Source of the DNA: Candidatus Undinarchaeales archaeon | GTDB taxonomy: Archaea > SpSt-1190 > JASMDC01 | Assembly (NCBI GenBank): GCA_030753015.1 | Contig: JASMDC010000010.1 | Coordinates: 32,099-96,098 of the forward strand | Direction: 5' to 3' | DNA length: 64,000 bases | Shown: positions 60,922 to 64,000 of the stretch, piece by piece | Position numbering within the stretch: position 1 is the stretch's first letter | Layout of the letters: each line of letters begins with the position of its first letter | Made by a program: the position numbers and the translations under genes | Notes under the pieces: generated by a model | Database searches by the model: none | What the model saw: the letters and a program-made list of their open reading frames with translations, nothing else | What the model was told of the DNA's origin: nothing

Positions 60922-61140
60922 ATGAACTTCAAGGTCATGATAGAGCGGGACGAGGACGGGGCGTTCGTCGCGACGGTCCCGACCCTTCCCGGCTGCATCT
61001 CCCAGGGCGACACCGAGGAGGAGGCGCTCGAGAACGTCAAGGAGGCCATCGAACTGCACCTGGAGAGTCTCGCTGCGGACGGCCTGCCGATCCGCAGGGA
61101 GGCTAGTGTGCTGGAGAGGCAGGTGTCGGTCACCATATGA
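60922..61140 (+). CDS. hicB: HicB-type antitoxin
   Basis: A 72-residue partial-RNase-H-fold antitoxin. NFKVMIERDEDGAFVATVPT, then PGCISQGDTEEEALENVKEA are diagnostic for HicB. The usual C-terminal DNA-binding domain is short or absent (ends QVSVTI). ATG 60922 has GGAGTGAGG upstream; the longer frame to 60754 precedes the promoter and is rejected. Its TGA overlaps the HicA ATG. Confidence 0.92.
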   Translation: MNFKVMIERDEDGAFVATVPTLPGCISQGDTEEEALENVKEAIELHLESLAADGLPIRREASVLERQVSVTI

Positions 61141-61355
61141 CCAAGCTGCCCGTCCTCTCGGGACGTGATGTCATACGGGCCCTCGGGAAGCTTGGGTACT
61201 ACGTCCGCGACCAGAAGGGGAGCCATGTCCACCTCCGCCACTCCATCAGGCCACCGCTCACCGTCCCGAACCACCCGGAGGTCGCGCGCGGAACGCTGCG
61301 GGCCATCATCCGGGCAGCGGGATTGTCCGTGGCGGAGTTCGTCAAGCTCCTCTAG
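61137..61355 (+). CDS. hicA: HicA-type mRNA interferase toxin
   Basis: A 72-residue dsRBD-like toxin. It has LPVLSGRDVIRALGKLGYYV and QKGSHVHLRH with the catalytic His (GSHxxL), then LTVPNHPEVARGTLRAIIRA, the complete HicA pattern. HicA cleaves mRNA; HicB neutralises it. The order hicB-hicA is the reverse of the most common hicA-hicB order. The two overlap by ATGA. The pair lies between repeats B and C next to tRNA-Gly. Confidence 0.92.
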   Translation: MTKLPVLSGRDVIRALGKLGYYVRDQKGSHVHLRHSIRPPLTVPNHPEVARGTLRAIIRAAGLSVAEFVKLL

Positions 61356-61395
61356 ATGCCCACGGTGACATAAACGGGAACTCGGCTTGGTCTCT

Positions 61396-61426
61396 CGCGA
61401 TTTGAACACGCATTAGGGGACAAAAG
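61396..61426 (+). repeat. tRNA-Gly-like repeat C
   Basis: GATTTGAAC (61399-61407) is the T-arm part of tRNA-Gly as read on this strand, and CATTAGGGGACAAA (61411-61424) is the tail shared with repeat A. The acceptor-like head has decayed. Confidence 0.65.
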
Positions 61427-61507
61427 CACTGCTCTCGTCGTATCAATTAGATTCTCCCGGAACCGAATGACGGAGACGCTCTAATGATATTTTTATATGT
61501 AAATAAA

Positions 61508-61585
61508 TGGTGCGCCGGTCGGGATTTGAACCCGAGTCATTGGCTTGGAAGGCCAATGTCCTGGACCAGACTGGACTACCGGCGC
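61508..61585 (-). tRNA. tRNA-Gly (anticodon UCC), CCA encoded
   Basis: The acceptor stem GCGCCGG pairs with CCGGCGC. The anticodon arm is TTGGC-CTTCCAA-GCCAA with anticodon TCC, the T-arm is CGGGTTCAAATCCCG, and the discriminator A is followed by an encoded CCA (61508-61510). No intron. Its 3' end is the source of the decayed copies at 59.2, 60.65, 61.4 and perhaps 62.8 kb. Confidence 0.96.
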
Positions 61586-61613
61586 ACGCGCGAGCACAAC
61601 TCCGGTGGATAAC

Positions 61614-61620
61614 ATTTAAA
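61614..61620. promoter_or_regulatory. Shared TATA element between divergent tRNA genes
   Basis: ATTTAAA lies at the exact midpoint between the 5' ends of tRNA-Gly (61585) and tRNA-Ser (61650), 32-33 nt from each. A palindromic box here could drive both. Confidence 0.6.
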
Positions 61621-61649
61621 GCTATTCATACCAGCCCAAGAATCCCCGT

Positions 61650-61734
61650 GCCGGGGTAGCGGAGCCAGGCTAACGCGCCAGACTCGAGATCTGGTGGTGC
61701 TTGCACCACAAGGGTTCAAATCCCTTCCCCGGCG
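61650..61734 (+). tRNA. tRNA-Ser (anticodon CGA)
   Basis: An 85-nt class II tRNA. The acceptor stem GCCGGGG pairs with CCCCGGC, with discriminator G. The anticodon arm is CCAGA-CTCGAGA-TCTGG (anticodon CGA). A long variable arm (TGGTG-CTTG-CACCA) and T-arm AAGGGTTCAAATCCCTT follow. CCA is not encoded, unlike the neighbouring tRNA-Gly. Confidence 0.96.
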
Positions 61735-61830
61735 CTTTAACATTATTTCAGAAATTGGATAATTATTACACCCTACAATGACCAGAATGCTGTATGGCGA
61801 TACGAAAAGCCCGTGATGGATTGGACGCGC

Positions 61831-62727
61831 TCAGGCGTCGACACAGCAACGGAATCCGAAGCTAGGGTATGTGTCCGACGGCACACCGTACAGGCCCAGG
61901 TAAAAGCACCCGAACCCTGGAGAGCCGCCCGCGTAGTTGTACCAGTCGCCGCCGCGCAGGAACACGTTGCCTTCCTTCATATACGAAGAATCATGGTATA
62001 CCCAGTCGCCGCCGTACTTGGATCCGTCCTCGCCAAGTGCAGTGCCAACCGGTTCACTGCTGCCTCCCCACGTATCGCTGGGGACCTGCGCGTCCGTCCA
62101 CTCGAACACGTTACCGATCATGTCGAAGACGCCCTCGGCGGACCTGCAGTTCGCGCGGAAACCAGTCTCGTCTGAGCCGATCGAGCCCTTCGTGTGGCAT
62201 CCGTACGTCTCGTTCTCTTCCTCCTCGGTCAGGAAGTACTTATCCCCGTCGAGGTTGCACGCCGCCATCCACTCGAAATCCTTGCACAGCCTCTTGCCAA
62301 CGGCCTCGCACGCTGCCTTTGCATCGTGCCAGTTGATGTCAACCCACGGCCGCGTCCCCGGTGCGGAGCCCGCCACTCCGCCCCCGGCATCGTGGGCCTC
62401 ATACTTGTCGATACAGAACCCGCCGCACTGATCGATGAACGCCATTCCCTCAGGGCATTCCATCTCGGGTACGGGAGGTTCGGCGCAAACAGGGTCAAGG
62501 GCGGTCTTCAAGTCCGGGTACGGATCGAGCTGCTCCCGCAAAAGGGGCTTGTTCGGTGACTTTGGTATCTCAGTGACCACCGGTGAGGACCCGTTCGCTT
62601 CAGGAGACACTTCGGGAGGAGCGACGGACACGGATGGTGTTCCCTTTCCAGCATCCTCTCCACCCATGCACCCCGAGTAGAGCACCAACAACCCGATGAG
62701 AAGAAGGGGCAACAGTCGCCGGGTCAC
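61831..62727 (-). CDS. FGE/SUMF1-domain lipoprotein
   Basis: A 298-residue exported protein. A signal peptide ends in LLVLYSGC, an archaeal-type lipobox with Cys at residue 20, followed by a Pro/Ser spacer. The formylglycine-generating-enzyme-like domain runs from about residue 90: DKYEAHDAG, KRLCKDFEWMAACN, GVFDMIGNVFEWTD, FLRGGDWYNYAGG and the closing SFGFRCCVDA. Many prokaryotic FGE-like proteins are not formylglycine enzymes, so the reaction is open. There are many Cys, suited to an oxidising exterior. The GTG start is about 24 nt after GATAAAGATT (62746-62755). Confidence 0.82.
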   Translation of the reverse strand: MTRRLLPLLLIGLLVLYSGCMGGEDAGKGTPSVSVAPPEVSPEANGSSPVVTEIPKSPNKPLLREQLDPYPDLKTALDPVCAEPPVPEMECPEGMAFIDQCGGFCIDKYEAHDAGGGVAGSAPGTRPWVDINWHDAKAACEAVGKRLCKDFEWMAACNLDGDKYFLTEEEENETYGCHTKGSIGSDETGFRANCRSAEGVFDMIGNVFEWTDAQVPSDTWGGSSEPVGTALGEDGSKYGGDWVYHDSSYMKEGNVFLRGGDWYNYAGGSPGFGCFYLGLYGVPSDTYPSFGFRCCVDA

Positions 62728-62763
62728 GGAGCCGGGGAGGGCGTGAATCTTTATCTAGATTGC

Positions 62764-62792
62764 GATGGAGCGCTGGCCGGGATTTGGGCACG
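62764..62792 (+). repeat. Possible tRNA-Gly-like remnant E
   Basis: GGAGCGCTGGCCGGGATTTG and flanks match 61505-61533 of the tRNA-Gly 3' end at about 22 of 29 positions. It lies in the 190-nt gap between the FGE-like gene and the phosphoesterase gene, on the other side of both tRNAs. Confidence 0.4.
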
Positions 62793-62917
62793 GATCTGAA
62801 TGTAAAACCCAAGAACCGTCCCCGGTGCCTTTTCCCCTCAGGAAGAGCTGGAGCACCTCGTGCACAACGACAGCGCCACGTCCCTTCCGAAACAAGGGAT
62901 GCTGATCCTCACGGGTA

Positions 62918-63856
62918 TCAGTAATCAGGTGACGGGGCCTCATCGCCCTCGCGGTAGCCCTCGGGCAGCACGTCCTCGAGCTTCTTGAGGGTCAGGACGT
63001 TGTTGCGGAGGACCAGGACGTCGGTGGCGCCGTTCACCTGGGAGCCTGTATTGGCGATCCACTTGTCCTTGGACACATCGATGGGCACGTTGTAATCCTT
63101 GATCTCCTCGAGCAGCTTCTCGCCCTTGGCGTCGTAGTGGAGGATGCGGGGATTGTGGGTGTGGCCGTAGATTACCACGTCCTCACCGTACCGCTGCACC
63201 CAGTCCAGGGCGCCATCGATGTACTCCTGGTAGTCGCCCACGTACTCGGAGCCGCCGGGTGTGGGTTTGTTACCCCATTTCTTGAGGAACCGCTGCACTT
63301 TCCCGAAATATTTCTCCACGTCGTACCAGCCGGCCTTCTCCACTAGACCACCGATGTAGGCGATCCCACGACCGACCCACTCCAGGGGTCCATGGTTCCA
63401 CTTGTCCCAGATGTCGCCGTGGACGACCTCGATCTGACGGGCCCCTAGCGACTCGAACCCGTACCCGTCGTGGTACTCGTCCTTGAGCAGCCCGGTGATC
63501 TTCTGGATGTCGGCTGGACCGTCGTAATAGAGGAGCATATCGGTGGCGATCTCGCCGTCATGGTTGCCGATCGTGTACACGACCTTCTCCTTCTCGACGA
63601 GATCGAGCAGGTCCTCCACGAGGTCGTGGTGGGCGGAGTATATCTTCTTGAAGTTGGCCTGCCAGAGCTCGAACGCGTCCCCGGCGATGACGCACTTGGT
63701 GTCGGGCGTGTCCCTGATATAATGGAGGAATCGATGCAGCTGATCGGGGTCCGTCGTGTTCTCGTGGTTGGGATCGCCGTCAGCCAGATGGATGTCGGAG
63801 AGGAAGTAGAAAGTAACGTCACGTGACTCCTCACCGTCGTTACCGGGCTCTTCCAC
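62918..63856 (-). CDS. Calcineurin-like metallophosphoesterase (LpxH-like)
   Basis: A 312-residue two-metal phosphoesterase. Motifs are FLSDIHLADGD (D, H), VIAGDAFELW (GDxxE/D), YTIGNHDGEI (GNHD), VVHGDIWD and VVIYGHTHNPRI (GHTH). The layout is that of LpxH/UDP-2,3-diacylglucosamine hydrolase relatives, but archaea lack lipid A, so the substrate is probably another pyrophosphate or nucleotide. The GTG start at 63856 follows CTTAATATAC (63895-63904) with a leader of about 17 nt. No signal peptide. Confidence 0.85.
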   Translation of the reverse strand: MEEPGNDGEESRDVTFYFLSDIHLADGDPNHENTTDPDQLHRFLHYIRDTPDTKCVIAGDAFELWQANFKKIYSAHHDLVEDLLDLVEKEKVVYTIGNHDGEIATDMLLYYDGPADIQKITGLLKDEYHDGYGFESLGARQIEVVHGDIWDKWNHGPLEWVGRGIAYIGGLVEKAGWYDVEKYFGKVQRFLKKWGNKPTPGGSEYVGDYQEYIDGALDWVQRYGEDVVIYGHTHNPRILHYDAKGEKLLEEIKDYNVPIDVSKDKWIANTGSQVNGATDVLVLRNNVLTLKKLEDVLPEGYREGDEAPSPDY

Positions 63857-63975
63857 CTCAAGGTCCCCCTACACGAGTGTTAGCGCCCCAGGGAGTATAT
63901 TAAGGTTTTGAATCCCCCGGGCGGTGTAGAGTCCTGAAATTATTTCGTCGGGGCGCTTCGCCTCGGGATTGTGCT

Positions 63976-64000
63976 GTGACGAAGCTCAACGACAAGAAGA
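63976..64000 (+). CDS. Possible start of a gene cut by the window edge
   Basis: GTG ACG AAG CTC AAC GAC AAG AAG would read (M)TKLNDKK, the way several archaeal IS481-like integrase-type proteins begin. GAAATTATTT at 63937-63946 could be its TATA box. Only eight codons are visible, so this is a weak call. Confidence 0.25.

Overview
The window looks like a GC-rich (about 60% G+C by eye) chromosome segment of a euryarchaeon. The archaeal markers are a 67-residue histone, RadB, a Hef-type helicase, a core MetE methionine synthase, a SelB-like factor, an archaeal ornithine-cyclodeaminase-type protein (TIGR00300 family), and start codons placed about 25-30 nt after TATA boxes, which indicates mostly leaderless transcripts. 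A Thermoplasmata-related lineage is my best guess, but it is an inference. No rRNA, CRISPR array or methanogenesis gene was seen. The metabolic genes suggest a peptide/amino-acid-using heterotroph: intracellular carboxypeptidases, peptidase T, an amino-acid permease and two oxalate/formate-type MFS carriers.

Layout. 1-9.6 kb: a truncated hydantoinase A/B fusion, a small cupin, a GT-C glycosyltransferase, a coupled metV-metF pair, a YgjP-type metalloprotease and a Hef-like helicase. 9.7-18 kb: histone, then two very large exported proteins, a surface protein with an NAT/P-rich stalk and a glutamine-rich cytoplasmic tail, and a 1550-residue alpha-2-macroglobulin with an animal-like architecture including the CGEQ thioester. 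18-29 kb: a HAD phosphatase, peptidase T, a degenerate SelB-like protein, a SpoIIM-like membrane protein, an N-formylglutamate amidohydrolase-like enzyme, duplicated OFA carriers and an unrecognised two-gene operon.

29.2-33.3 kb is a mobile islet. It is bounded by an exact 23-bp direct repeat that begins inside the end of the preceding gene, and it holds an IS remnant, a complete IS (two-block terminal inverted repeats; orfA/orfB in -1 register at an A_AAA_AAG slippery site) and a RelE/RHH toxin-antitoxin pair inside its own imperfect inverted repeats.

33.3-59.1 kb is mostly core: an APC permease with a coiled-coil tail, tandem M14 carboxypeptidases, prephenate dehydratase, a threonine operon (50-aa protein, thrB, thrC, ACT protein, hom), RadB, several tiny genes, an LMW phosphatase, core MetE with a coupled 42-aa Trp-rich protein, a three-HMA CopA and a tandem pair of unknown membrane proteins. 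The metF/metV and core metE genes together supply methionine.

59.2-61.6 kb is a second accessory zone. A low-GC methyltransferase, a broken gene and a HicB-HicA pair are separated by decayed copies of the 3' end of the adjacent tRNA-Gly(UCC) gene, as if cassettes had integrated repeatedly at this tRNA. tRNA-Gly and tRNA-Ser(CGA) diverge from what looks like one shared TATA element. The window ends with an FGE-like lipoprotein, a calcineurin-like phosphoesterase and possibly the first codons of another gene.
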